A model generated the notes under the pieces. It was given only the letters and a program-made list of their open reading frames with translations. It did not search any database and was not told the DNA's origin. Source: Ephemerocybe angulata (Eukaryota > Basidiomycota > Agaricomycetes > Agaricales > Psathyrellaceae). From it: a stretch of 64,000 bases of DNA. Location: positions 1,426,001 through 1,490,000 of the forward strand of contig JAACJK010000109.1 in assembly GCA_013368325.1 (NCBI GenBank), read 5' to 3'. Made by a program: the position numbers and the translations under genes. Position 1 is the stretch's first letter; each line of letters begins with the position of its first letter. This document shows positions 21,585-33,036 of this stretch, one piece after another.

Positions 21585-23932
21585 ATGACAGAGTCTTTTG
21601 AGACGTTTGCGCGTCAGGCTAATGTTGTAAACTATACTTCTGGTACATGTCTCACTTTTGCAGGAGCCCCCTCTATCAGCTAAACTGAGCTTACAGCGGC
21701 TTGCATAACGATCCTCGCTTACAATCATACCCTCACATTTGACCAAGAGGTAAGTAACATTCCATTCACCGCATGCACTTTGCACACAAGCCTGCCAGAC
21801 CCGGTCTACCGTTCTCTTTGCGATGTATCGCGACACTCATCGTTATCTTCCTTATCTACTCAGACTTCTCGCATTTGGCCGTAAGCATTTTCAGTTGCTC
21901 GATCTCGTCGACTCCACCTTCCCAGTATCAAAACGACTCGGAACTGACTGATTGCGACCCATTCTGGACTCTGTGCTATCGCACTCCTCTCACGATATGT
22001 CGGCGCTCAATGCACATCTCGGGTTTCCGCTCTGCCATGATGCAGGGGCCGGTCCTCGCTTGCAAAGGCGCTCTTTCTGGCCAATCGCTACCTTGTAGAG
22101 GCCATAATCGTGTACGTACACTAGAAACGCTTACACTCCTTTCCTATTAACTTGACTTGGAACGTACCTACCCAGGTTTAACTGTATCGGTGAGTGTATC
22201 ACTGAGCACCATGCGGAACAATACTAGGTCCTAACGGGCGTGCGACCAAATCGCAGCTGCATCTCAGCCGTATAGGTCCCCGGGTGTGCGTAGCCATCTC
22301 ATTTTTAGGAAATTGAGAGCTAACCTTACTCCGCGCCCAGTTGTACGCATCTTGCTCCACATGCTCTCTCCCATTAGCCTCCGACGCTGGTCTGACTTCA
22401 AGTCAACTATGATTTAGCTGCATATTCTACCTTCGCTGGCTTACTGTGTAAGTCAAACTTTCGTCCTCATTCTCCATGCTCCCGCCCGAATTAACCTGGG
22501 CTGCATTTGAAGAGCATCGACTGTGTCGAACGCTGTCGTTCAAGGCAAGTCCAGCAACCAATTTTCTTGCCACAATATCAAACCTCAAGATTCGGTTCTT
22601 ACACTTCATTCGGGACAACAGGCATTCTCGTTTTGCGAATTTGGGCACTCTGTAAGCTTAATTCATAGGCTTCATTTTCGCTGCCCATTTAACCAGTCTG
22701 CACACAATCCTTTCTACAGATCGAAATAATAAGGTACGCGAGCGGCGGCATGTCATGCTCCGGGATCCTCTCGGTTCGTTCTGGCAACTGGAATGCTCAA
22801 TGCTCTTCGAAAGACTGTTTTGGGCATCGCTTATTTCTTTTATTTTGGTAAGCTCCCTAGCTCCTAATTTTCTTAGCCCATCCTCGTTTCCCCAGGCCTC
22901 TGTTAATTTTCATCTTGACTGCAGGCGGCACGATCACGCTCATTGGGCTTGTTATCAAAGATTATGTCGGGGAGGATGTTTTAAGTCCGTACACCGTTTT
23001 CCTCTCGCTGAACATATCCGAGTACTAACTGAGAGAATCAGTTAATGGCGACTTGGCCGCGTTGCCTGGCTGTTATGCGTCTGGTGTGCCTTCCATCATC
23101 GCGGGGTTCTGGTACGTAGATAGTGTCGCTTTGTCGGAAAAGCGAGACGTTGGCCAACGCACATGCTTAGGATTGGGCCCCTTATCGTCGAAACTGTTCT
23201 ATTTATTATTGTCGTCTCTCGCGCCTTTCTGTGGTGGAAGGAGGGTACGACTATACCTAGAATTTTGTCTATTCTTGTGAGTTTCAGCAAACGCGCCCGG
23301 TGGCATCACAGACGTCTGTGCCTTTCATACTGATTCTTCGTAGACCAAGGATTCTACTACGTACTTTGCTATCGTTTTTGGTGAGCGCTATTCCGCACCA
23401 ATGTGGGCGATCGAACTAAACATTGAGTTTCTCAGCTTTGCTTTTAGCCAACTATCTCGTCTTCGAACTCGGGCCACCTTTCTTCTCTAGCCTCCTTGTA
23501 ACACCATCCATAACCGCAGGATGCATCCTCGTGCGTGTACCCTCTCGTTTAAATTCCGGCTTTCATAAATTTCGTATATGATATCACTCACGAAGAAATT
23601 CACCCAATCAACAGGGCTCGCATATATTTCTCAACCTACGAGCAATGTCGCTTGACGTGGAATTCGAAGATATTGACTTCAACAACCCGTCGTACGAGTA
23701 CTCTACATCTGGCCCTAACCAGAGCCATCGGCGAAGCCATTTTATTGTTGTGCCCATGCCGTTGACGCACATGAGACGCCCAAGGTACGGGTGGGGCACG
23801 AATACGGCGGAGGGGGATAAGGAAAGGGAGGGTGATGATGGTGTTGTTGTGTCGGTCAAGACGGAGGTGGAGGTGAATGCAGACGATGAGTATGCTGAGG
23901 GAAACAGGCTGAAGAAGCCATTGCGCGAGTAA
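21585..23932 (+). CDS. DUF6533-type multi-span membrane protein
   Basis: A gene of ten or more short exons. The first three join cleanly: 21585..21642, 21697..21749 and from 21799. They give MTESFETFARQ..., then the DUF6533 helix (AACITILAYNHTLTFDQE) and STVLFAMYRDTHRYLPYLL. Later exons recognisable by content are LRKTVLGIAYFFYF (near 22810-22850), the GTITLIGLVIKDYVGED and LAALPGCYASG segments (22925-23100), IGPLIVETVLFIIVVSR (23174-23245), YLVFELGPPFFSSLLVTP (23450-23530) and the last exon 23615..23932 (GSHIFLNLRAMSLDVEFED..., acidic tail, TAA). This is the usual layout of the large Agaricomycete DUF6533 seven-span family of unknown function. I could not place every middle exon (22 kb region), so internal defects cannot be excluded. 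Confidence 0.6.
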
Positions 23933-24017
23933 ACTAAGGATCAATGTCATTTAGATGAAACGCTTATCCCTTTCCTACATAGCCCGTGTACATAAAAACT
24001 AAGCCAGAGCATCATAC

Positions 24018-24978
24018 TCAGATTAACGTAGCAGAGAGAAGGAAGAAACCGGCTACGACCTGGAATAAGGTCGAACTGGTTGCAAGGGCTAAACTTCTAG
24101 CCCCGTTCCCAATTGAGCTTGTCTGGGCGCTACTAGAGCTTGATGGGCTACTGTTTTCATTCGTGGGAGAGGGTGTGGGTGACGTGGTTCTGGTAAAGCT
24201 GCTTGAGGTCGAAGTAGCTGTGCTACTCGTCCGAGATGTAGTCGACGTCGTCGATGTTAAGCCTCCTCCAGCACCCCCGCAGCGGCCAATGCCTGCACTA
24301 TCGCGATAGCACCTCTGACCCGGCCCTGTCCCGGTCAGTATTATTAGCGCCCACCACAACGGCTTGCAGTATCCAAAATACTCACAGCAGCAGAAAGTCT
24401 CATTCGCGCATGGAACGTAGCCTGTTCCTGAGCATTTGTTACTGATTGGACCGGCACATGTCTTCAGCAGCGGGCAACAACCCCCAGTTATGCAATATTC
24501 CCTGAACACGAGTCCTGTGAGAGCATGCCTATGTAGCCAATGGGGAGCCCTACCCGACATCACAGCAGCCCACAACTATAGTTCCGAAGAAGTTTCAAAG
24601 GAGAAGTGTGAGCAATGCATCCTTATGTTTCTCATGTCATAATAGTTGAAGTGCCAATGCCTTACCTGGAACAGTGCAGCAGGCGCCACCGAGCGGGCAG
24701 CATCCAGCAACATCACGACACGGCGCGTAGCCAGCGTCTTCACAGTAAAGCTGGCGAGGTTTCAGAAGTTCGCTCAGAAAGCTTCGCTTGGTCTCTTCGT
24801 GTAATCTTCCTAGGGGGGTAGATGCAAGATAGGGAAGTATTGGGTGGAATTTGTCGTTCCCTTGATCGGAAACAAGGGAGAGCGGGACCCCAGTTGGATC
24901 CACAGTCTGGGAAGCGGTGATAGAGGTAACAGTGAGAAATGTAAGAGCAGAGAAGAGAGATGTGATTTGGTGCAACAT
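24018..24978 (-). CDS. Secreted cysteine-rich protein with Ser/Thr-rich, GPI-type C-terminus
   Basis: Spliced CDS complement(join(24018..24325,24386..24501,24554..24575,24666..24978)), 252 residues in frame. The signal peptide is MLHQITSLFSALTFLTVTSI. A possible dibasic/KPRQ processing site precedes the cysteine-rich part: YCEDAGYAPCRD, CCPLGGACC, GCC, YCITGGCCPLLKTC, CSGTGYVPCANETFCC and CYRDSAGIGRCGG. A roughly 55-residue Ser/Thr-rich stalk and a hydrophobic tail (VVAGFFLLSATLI) suggest GPI anchoring. The CC-PL-G-CC pattern is loosely granulin-like, but I do not recognise the family. Exon 2 is 22 nt. A tandem paralogue with the same exon layout lies 0.6 kb upstream. Probably a cell-surface or wall protein. 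Confidence 0.75.
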
Positions 24979-25542
24979 GGTGGGGAGGGTGGGGGATGCA
25001 TCACCTCGATGGTTGTGCGCGCTTAAATACGACGCCTCCAAGTAACCTATGGCAAAATCATACATCCTTACTACCATACTCGACATGGCGATAGGACTTT
25101 CTTCGGATCCAGCTGCTCTTGAATGAGTGTCTGGCGGCTTCCTCAAGGCTGATTCAGGGGGCGTATCATAGGCCTTACTAGACCTTCGATTAAAATAAGC
25201 GCCCGTACCTGGGAACTAGGAAGCCTGATGCATGACAAATAGGGCATGTCCGCGCGGACCCTAGCTGAAAACGTAAAACGTATACTTACGAGGAACTTCT
25301 AAGAAGTTTCAACTGAGTTATTGAAGAAGGGATTCCTTTACAGCAGATGCATACACAGGGGAATCACAGAACGACAAAAACAGTCGCTGTTACAGTATTT
25401 GTTTTGGACTCCCGCCGAGTTCGGACAAGGCCTGAAGGGTACTTAGGGCTGTAGTAAAGCAGCGTTCCTGGCTAATGCATGGGCAAATAAATATCGACTC
25501 AATCCTGATAAGTAGTTTGGAGTAATGCGGCGGGTTTAAAAG
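24979..25542. other. Intergenic region between the cysteine-rich paralogues
   Basis: About 560 bp holding the promoter of the proximal gene and the 3' UTR of the distal one. No repeat or additional gene was seen. Confidence 0.45.
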
Positions 25543-26613
25543 TCAACCCATACAGAAACAAAGCAAAGAAAGGACAGCGGCGAGGAATAGCTTCGACCTA
25601 GCCATATTACTCAAACTCCCATCCCCGTTTCCCAGTGATCCAATTTGGCCACCGAAGCCAGTAGAGGACGCAGATTGAGATTGACTCCTGGAGGACGAGA
25701 GAGTCGGGGCAGTGAAAGAACTCAGAGAGGGTATAGTTGTGGGTATAGCAGTCGTGATGCTTGTCCCAGTAAACGAATTGACGCTGGTCGAGCTTGTCGT
25801 CGCAGTCGAAATGGAGGTAGATGTCCTTGTGGTGCTGGAGGTCGATATCGAGGTCGATGTCCTCGTGGTGGTAGTCGTCCGAGTCGAAGTCGAACCCCCT
25901 CCACCTTCCCCGCATCGTCCAACTCCTGCAGCATCGCGATAGCAACTCTCGCCCGGCACTGTGCGATTCAAACCTCTATTAGGCCCATTCATGTACTAAT
26001 GGCTCTCCGTATCTCGGTACTCACAGCAGCAAAAGCTCTCCGACGCACATGGGACGTAGCCTTGTCCAGTGCACTGGCGGGTGGTTCCACCAGTGCAAAC
26101 CCTCCCTAATGGGCAACATCCCCCCGAGACACAGTACTCCCTACATAAGGCATACTCCATCAGTTACGCCCACAAGCTGGAGTAGCAGAGTCGTTTCAGG
26201 AACTTACCCGGAGCTACAGCAGCCACCAACTTCAGCGAGAAAGGAAAGGCAAGAAAAAAAGGTGAAGTGATCAACGCGGGAGTAATAGACACACAGTTGA
26301 ATAAGTATCTCACCTGGAAGGGGCAGCACCGGCCATTGAGAGGGCAGCACCCACTCCCGTCACGGCAAACACCGTACCCAGGGTCTTCGCAGTATCGAAC
26401 CTGACGAGGGCTCAGCAGTTCTTTGAGGAAGTCGCGTTTGGTGTCTCCATGAGATTGTCCACGAGGAGTCGATGGGTGGAACGGTATTATCGGATGCAAG
26501 TCTTTAGCAGGGGAGAGGGCAACACCTGTGGGGTCCACAGCCTGAGTGCTGGCGGAGAACCCCAGAGGAACGAGCAGGAGGGCCCAAGAGAGGAGGGTGG
26601 GCTTGAGTATCAT
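25543..26613 (-). pseudogene. Cysteine-rich GPI-type paralogue with a 1-nt frameshift at the first exon junction
   Basis: The same four-exon layout as the gene at 24018-24978: exons 26613..26314 (300 nt), 26229..26208 (22), 26140..26025 (116) and 25958..25543. The signal peptide (LLSWALLLVPLGFSASTQA) and cysteine motifs (RYCEDPGYGVCRD, CCPLNGRCC, YCVSGGCCPLGRVC, CTGQGYVPCASESFCC, CYRDAAGVGRCG) are intact in their own exons, as is the Ser/Thr stalk and hydrophobic end. The exon sum is 854 nt, one short of a codon multiple. The loss is at the end of exon 1 (CCCTTCCAG, against ACTGTTCCAG in the neighbour). With the only visible splice sites, the frame is broken after CCPFQ. Either a recent pseudogene, a sequence error or a splice variant I cannot see. 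Confidence 0.6.
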
Positions 26614-27303
26614 GGCAAAAGAAAGGCGTGAGTAGGTTGGTGAATTTGAATACGCTTAAATATGAAGATCTTGTGATGATGCCTTTGTGGCGAAACGAGA
26701 ATACTATCGTTCACCGGAACATGCAAGACACCGCTGAATGCAATGTCACGCTTGGGTCACTCCTCAAAAAAGGGAATTGCATCAAAATTGCATTCTGTGG
26801 TCTGCCAAACTCAACAGCAAGCGTGACAACAGCGTGACAAGAGCCCGAAAACCATCTCCTCGTTCTGCACCGTTTTCCCTCGAGAAAAAGGCAAATGAAG
26901 GATTACCTGAAGCTATTGAGGTCACTTGTGAAGTCTTGAAGCCGCCGGAGCACTGCAAGATACCAAACTCGAAATTCTTGCATTCAGTGGTGTCTTGCAT
27001 GTGCCGGTGAACGATAGTACGTTGCTAAGCTTGCGGTACGAAAGGACCTTTTTCGGCTCCAAGTTGAGTCCTGGACGAGTGGTTAGCGGTTTCCGTAAGA
27101 TGCTCCAGGGCATAGAGGGCTCACCGGGTAATCCACACAATAAGCGCCCGTCCCACAAAGCCTGATGCCTACCAAAAAATGAATGTACGAACCTTGACCA
27201 CTGCTGTTAACAGTTGCACCTGATGTGAGATGTCAAAACGAGGGATACGATCACGACAAGAGAGGTAGAAATCGATTTAGATTAACTAACACACACGACT
27301 GAG
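26614..27303. other. Intergenic region containing a MITE
   Basis: About 690 bp between the frameshifted cysteine-rich gene and the downstream PCI paralogue. The main content is the inverted-repeat element at 26704-27017. The remainder (27020-27303) shows nothing recognisable. Confidence 0.6.
26704..27017. mobile_element. MITE-like element with 40-bp terminal inverted repeats and TA flanks
   Basis: Positions 26704-26743 and the reverse complement of 26978-27017 match over 40 bp with two mismatches; both begin CTATCGTTCACCGG. The element is flanked by TA at 26702-26703 and 27018-27019, as expected for a TA target-site duplication of the Tc1/mariner group. The 234-bp interior has no coding capacity, so it would be a non-autonomous MITE. 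Confidence 0.85.
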
Positions 27304-29011
27304 TCACAGTGTAACTGGCACAGAGCATGGCCTGGCTGCCGCCGCCTTCGGGAATGGATCGAACTGCTGTAAAGCAACCGTTACAGTATTACCCTCGTGG
27401 ATGATATGACCTGCCATAAAGCCCTTGTGTAGCATAAGGCCGACATAGCAGGCTACCTGCGACACGTCCACATCCACCCCAATGGTTCGTAAGCCAGTTT
27501 GGAACGTGGTTACCGGGATACGAAGCTCGCCACACGACAGCCAGCTGCACGAACATCAGAAGTCATAAACGAATATATGTCGTGGATGAACGGGGAGCAC
27601 GTACACCTTCCTGAAGAGGCTTCTCAAACAAAGATCGCGCGACCTTTGAACTACCAGCCACAGACCCAAAGGCAGGAACCGCAATTTGCCTTCTTCCAGG
27701 ACTTGATCATATGCTTTCAGATCCCCCGCGCGGATTGCCCAAACGAGCGGGGTGAAGACTTCGTCGATGTCTGGGAAACGCAGCAGGAGCTCAGAGGCAG
27801 GAAGATGTCCTTTGAGCATGCGAAGGGGTATCAAGTACAGCAATATCCGCCTTGAATTGGACAAGGTCGTTAGGCCAATCCAACCAAAAATGATGGCGAG
27901 CTCACTCCTTGTTTTTTGTCGCATCGTTGTGACAGTGATAAAAAGCCTTGGTGAATGACTCTTCGGCCTGCACACGGTATCTTAGCACCAAAGGCAAGTC
28001 TCCCAAATGTGTTTCGAGGTCTACCTGTTTGTAATCTCTTTCTTGAAAATGCAGCTTGCCCCGGTAGTACCAATATGTAACCTTCATGATCGTTTAATAG
28101 TTCGAACATTGAGGAACTGAAGAGCACTCGAACCCGATGGACAGACGTACTCGGTGTGAGCGGGGATACACATCGAAAGGTGGCATGTCGACCGCCTTTA
28201 TAAGGGTACGGAGGGCAGCTCTACAGAGAGGCGCTCGTTTTGCCTAAGAAACAATTTTAATGAGTGCCCAGACCACATTCGATGCTTGATGAAGGTATAG
28301 AATGGACGTACACGCAGGGAACTTTTCAGAGCTAACGCGAAGACTGCATAGGCGCCCCACTTCCGCGACTTCTCAGGGGGCGATTTCCTGTCATTTAATA
28401 GGCAAAGTCAGTTCCAGAACGCATCACTAGACCATAGGCACTAGTGAATATACCACGCACGTATCTGCTATACATAGTCTCAGTGCCTCCTCAATCATGA
28501 TCGCCACTTTCTCAAATGAAGGCCCATCGTGCGCCAAGCTCATCAATCCCTCCAGCACGGAGAACAAGATGGGGAGCGTCCATCCGCAATTCTGAGCAAA
28601 ATACTCGAAGAACTTCCTTCATCGAGTTTCAGTAATTTCAAGCGCGGCAAGATTGCATAGCAAACTCACCTCACGAGCACCTCCTGCTCCCCAAAAGCAT
28701 CGACGACACGCTTCCTCTTGACATGCGCACAGACCACCACATACTGAATACCCAACTCGTCCCAAGGATTCGCAATCTCATTCTTCCATCTCTTCTTCAA
28801 ATCATGCGCAGCGTATTCCTACAACAGCATATAAGGTCTGAAAAGGGGGCTTCTATAATACTCAGGAACTCACGGACGGGTCCCGCCTCCCAAACTCCTT
28901 CAGTAACTCCCTTCCATGCGGGCGATCCAGTCGCAAAAGCCGCCCCAACTCCATCCCATTCTCATTTTGATAACAATCAGCAAGCTTGGTCATGAAGCTC
29001 TGGATGTCCAT
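27304..29011 (-). CDS. CSN12/PCID2-type PCI protein, diverged tandem paralogue
   Basis: Nine exons: complement(join(27304..27544,27605..27850,27906..27967,28025..28081,28151..28243,28312..28387,28461..28616,28670..28818,28874..29011)), 405 residues, in frame. It aligns end to end with the neighbour at 29369-31512: MDIQSFMTKLADCYQNENG, VTYWYYRGKLHFQERDYKQ, ESFTKAFYHCHNDATKNKE, RILLYLIPLRMLKGHLPASE and RAGDLKAYDQVLEEG. The C-terminal winged-helix part is more altered: GYISHEKQ of the neighbour is GHIIHEGN here. Exon sizes 138, 76, 62 and 246 are identical in both. One intron is gained (28082-28150) and one is missing (inside exon 28461..28616). Members of this PCI family act in mRNA export (TREX-2) or with the COP9 signalosome. 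The altered tail suggests a changed role. Confidence 0.85.
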
Positions 29012-29368
29012 AGCAAGGCGTTGGATTGTCCATTCAGTCCACACGAGCAGCAAGATACTTATATCCCTCGAGAGGCAAACAGGAACTCTCCGTGGCAAAG
29101 AATTACTCCAGAGTTTTATGCTTAGGACCTAGGTAGGAAGAAAGGTTATCAGAGACCACTCCGACTAGAAGGTCGTGGCGGGAACTCACAAAAGTAGGCG
29201 CTGTCAGGGACGAACGATTAGCCAAGCCGCCCCCTAGAGCAACAATCTCAACCGCCTACAACTAACCTACCTACACCTCCCCAACTCGACCCCAACCACA
29301 GGCCAAAAAGAGTCAAAAAGAAAACATAAATTAACAACCCCTCAAAATCGCCCCATCTACCTCTACAA
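29012..29368. other. Intergenic region between the two PCI paralogues
   Basis: About 360 bp; promoter of the 27.3-29.0 kb gene and 3' UTR of the upstream copy. It is C/A-rich at 29230-29380. No feature was seen. Confidence 0.45.
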
Positions 29369-31512
29369 TCACAACCCCAACCCCCCAAACGGATTCGGCC
29401 GGTCCGCGACCTTGGGGAACGTATTACTCGCCGCCAAAACCACCGTCTGCTTCTCATGGCTGATATACCCCCTAATAAAGCCCCTATAAATCATATTCGC
29501 AACATAACATTCCGCCTCTTCCACCGCGACGTCGATGCCCGCAATCTTAAGTCCAACATGGAACATCGATATCGGCATGCGTGTCGACTTATCCGCCGCG
29601 AGCCACCTATTGGTTGCGTTATATCAACGCTCCAGCTCATGACTGACAGGGAAAGGCGGGACATACACTTTGCGAAACAGCCCCCTCAAACAAAGCTCCC
29701 TCGCCTTCTCCAAACTCAACCACAAATTCAACTCCAACAAGCGCGTCTCGCCCTTCTCCAGCGCAGCATCGTACCGCTTCAAGTCGCCCGCGCGGATCGC
29801 CGCGATGAACGGCGTGAAGATCTCGTCCAACACCGGGAAGCGCGCGAGGAGCTCGGGTGTGGGGAGGTGCCCTTTTAGTACGCGGAGCGGGATGAGGTAC
29901 GCTAGGATGCGTCTAGCGGGGGAGGTGTCGTTCAGTGAGAGGAGGAAGGGGAAGGAGGGAGGGGTTAACATACTCTTTGTTTCGGTGTGCGCGATTGTCG
30001 CATTCGTAGAAAGCGAGCGTGAGTTCCTGCTCCGCCTAGACAAATGCAAATGTCAGCTTCCGAACGGAATACCACCGTCGCCCTCCACATTATGATCCCA
30101 GAGGAGACATGGCGATGGAGAAGGCTTGGAATGAATGGAGCAACGAACCTTCGCGAAATCCTCATTCAAAAAACTCAACATCCCGATATAATACCGGAAC
30201 GTAACCTGGTGCGAGCGGGGGTACGACGTGAGCGGCGGGATGTCGTTGTTCGCATCCAACGCGCGGAGGATGTTCTTGCTCAGCGAGATTCTCTTCACCT
30301 AAGAAAATAAATACCACAGTCCCAATCAGTACTACTGAAGGCCGGACACAACTTGCAAGAAGGGAACGCACGCGGAAGTAGCATTTCAGCACCAGGCCGA
30401 CGATATAATACACACCCCACTTCCTCGACTCCATTGGGGGCGAGATCCTGCAAGAACGAAAACAAAAAAGGGCCGGGAAAACGAGGACGAGGGCGAAGAG
30501 GGGAGAAGGAAGGAAAGGAAGGGAAGGGAAAAGGGAGAAGGAACGTTCAGACGAGGATCCACATATCCAAGCAAGCAAACAGATCAATTCATAAGGGCGT
30601 CCTTCCCAGCGCATGGATGACGGAGTACCTATCTGTCATACACAGGCCGAAGGCCTTGGAGATTATCCGCGCAGCCTCTTCCATCGCGTCGGTCTTGAGC
30701 TCTTGCGAGGGCTGGTCTTGCGAGGGTGTTGTAATGCGGGCGTGGGTGTCTGCCTATGGAGGAGAAGAAGGGCCAGTTAGTTTGAATTGGGAATGGAGTA
30801 GAAGGGGAGGGAGGAGAGAGAAACGTACGTCATACGCTAGATCCCGTAGGTCCTTCAATATCGAGAAGAGGGCGGGGAGCGTCCATCCTCTGTGGTCTGG
30901 CAGATACCGGTAGAACAACCTACAACAATCGCACATTAGCGCACACAGTCTTTCTTCCTTCAGCCTCACTACCCCAGGATCTCCCGCCCCACTTTGTCCT
31001 TGGAGCAAGCAAAGAGGCGGGGGTGGTGCTGGAAGAGGTGATGAAGGCGGAAGGGGTACGCACGAAACGAGCTGGCTCTCCCCCTTGAATGCCTCGACAT
31101 AGCGCTTCTTCGCGATGTGGTGACAGACCATCACGTATTGCACCGCGATCTCGTCGAACGGGTTCACGATCGCGTTCTCGAAGCGCCTGAACATTTCGCG
31201 CTGTGCCGTCCAACGTCAATGTCACAGATCCATTCAACGGGCCGCCAAAGCCAGACGGCATAGCAGGGTAGATATGTGTTGAAGGGTAGAGGGTAGAGAG
31301 AAGGAAGAAAGGAAAAGACAGTCCCGTCAGTTACATATAGGAGGAAGGGCTGGGCGGGCGTACCCCATGCGTACGTTTGGATTCCGGAACTCCTTGACAA
31401 GGTCCTTCCCGTGCGGGGACGTGGGGCGGAGGAGGAAGGCGAGGTTGGGCCCGTTCTCGTTCGTTATCGCATCAGCGAGGTTCGTGAGGTATGTCGTGAA
31501 TTCCATCGGCAT
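29369..31512 (-). CDS. csn12: CSN12/PCID2-type PCI-domain protein
   Basis: Nine exons: complement(join(29369..29606,29667..29912,29974..30035,30149..30298,30372..30447,30629..30753,30829..30919,31064..31200,31375..31512)), 420 residues. The N-terminal helices (MEFTTYLTNLADAITNENG, FENAIVNPFDEIAVQYVMVC) are followed by the typical VTFRYYIGMLSFLNEDF, then RILAYLIPLRVLKGHLPTPE, IRAGDLKRYDAALEKGE and the winged-helix end VEEAECYVANMIYRGFIRGYISHEKQ. This matches the human PCID2 / yeast Csn12-Thp1 family over its whole length (about 400). The intron at 30036-30148 (113 nt) and one other use GTTCG donors. It is likely the ancestral member of the tandem pair, since its C-terminus keeps the canonical GYISH motif. 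Confidence 0.88.
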
Positions 31513-31920
31513 TGTGGAGTCGTTCTTTTGGTTATTTGTCCTTTGGCGGTGGGATTGGGGTTGGATGCAATTGGATGGTAGCACTCAGGCGTGATGGATG
31601 AAGACGCTGAAGAAAGAGATGAAAAAAGATAGAAAAAGATGTTTTCGAGAAAGGCGTGGAAGGTGGTTGAAATGGGAGAATGACGAGGGATGAAGGAGAA
31701 TGTGGTGGTCGGGATCAAGGAACAGACGCCCAATTGGGAGTCAATTGGGCCGCCACAATACACGGCGCACGCCCGGTACCTGGACCACCTTGGACCACCC
31801 TCAGGTCAAACACTTCTGACTAGAGTTTCACCTCTTCGAATAGTGGTACACTACTATGATACAAAATGGCACAAGCAATAATACAGAAATCGCAACTTTC
31901 AGGTATACTTCATACAAAAC
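31513..31920. other. Intergenic region, csn12 promoter and yaf9 3' flank
   Basis: About 410 bp. A/G-rich between 31600 and 31690 on the plus strand, so pyrimidine-rich upstream of the minus-strand csn12 gene. No repeat or RNA gene was found. Confidence 0.45.
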
Positions 31921-32867
31921 TCAAGCCGCCGCTCCCGCACCCTCAGCAACCTGCTTCTTCAACTTCTCATACTCCTGCTCCTTCTCAATCAACTCCGCCC
32001 TCAACCTCTCCTGCTCCGTAATAACCTTCTTCCTCGCCTCCTCCAGCCTTTCCGCCTCCTCCGCAATCATGCCCGTCCAAAACTCCGGCGTCCCGCCCTT
32101 ACTCTCCTCGAACGACCCCGGATTCGCAAGGTGGAACGGAACGGGCTTCTTCTTCACTTTGGGGAGAGGTGTTGGAGGGTGCTGTGTGAGGAGGTTGAGG
32201 AAATTTTGGAAGGGGTCGTTGAAGACGATCTCGTCGTACTGCCAGGAATGCACGGGCCCGGCTTTGAGTGCGACCTCGAGCGGCGGGATCTCGGGCTCGC
32301 CGGTTACGGTCCATGGGTGCAGCTTGAGGTGGTGGAGCAGTGTCATGGTTTTTTCAGCGGCTTCGGTTATGAAGGTTATACGAATTATAATCTCGAATTC
32401 TCCCCATCTGAGACACAAAGGTTAGAATCACCACTTCCAGGGGGAAAGGAGGGGTGCGCACCCTGTTTCTGTAACCTCGAATGGCGGTTTATCGATATCT
32501 GAAACACAGTGCCCGGTCAATCCCTGCCCAGCATCCGACCGAACAGACTTCACTCACTCCGCGTCGGGGTAGGATAGGTATCATGCAGTTTGAACGTCAC
32601 CCTTTTAATGAAATAGCTCAAATCATCCGCCCCGCCAACCTGGTCACTCCCAGGCACACTCGCCGCGCTGCGCACAGCGACCGTCCATCGATGTGTGTGG
32701 TCCGGCGACGGCAGCGCGTCTCGCTCCTTCTGCGTCAACGCGACAGCCGTGTTGCCATAGATAATGGGCCTGAATATGCTTAGACCCTACAATACATTTA
32801 GTATCAGAATCGTTGAATACGATGTGAAGGTACGCACTCGAACTCGGACGCGGTCATTGGAGGACAT
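31921..32867 (-). CDS. yaf9: YEATS-domain protein Yaf9
   Basis: Four exons: complement(join(31921..32407,32462..32498,32558..32786,32838..32867)), 260 residues. The YEATS domain is complete: [70 protein letters not shown] and the HHLKLHPW strand. The aromatic-cage region (HTHRW, GWGEF) that reads acetyl- or crotonyl-lysine is present. The C-terminus is a coiled coil (EEARKKVITEQERLRAELIE) of the kind that joins the SWR1 and NuA4 complexes. Exon 1 encodes only MSSNDRVRVR. It shares a short promoter with COX7. Confidence 0.93.
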
Positions 32868-33036
32868 GGTCAAGAACCATCGTCGACGCCGCGGTCTTGG
32901 GCCTCGGGCCTCGGCAGGGCGAGCCCTAACCTAACCCAACACATCAATCGCGACCAACTCCGCAACTTCCCGGCGCGCTCTCTTCTCTTGCTCACCACCA
33001 CCACCACCACCACTCAGTCTACTTCGTCTCGTCGAA
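32868..33036. promoter_or_regulatory. 169-bp divergent promoter, yaf9 and cox7
   Basis: The two start codons are separated by 169 bp, so both promoters share this stretch. It is C/A-rich with CAC-triplet repeats at 32991-33015. No TATA box is visible. Confidence 0.5.
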
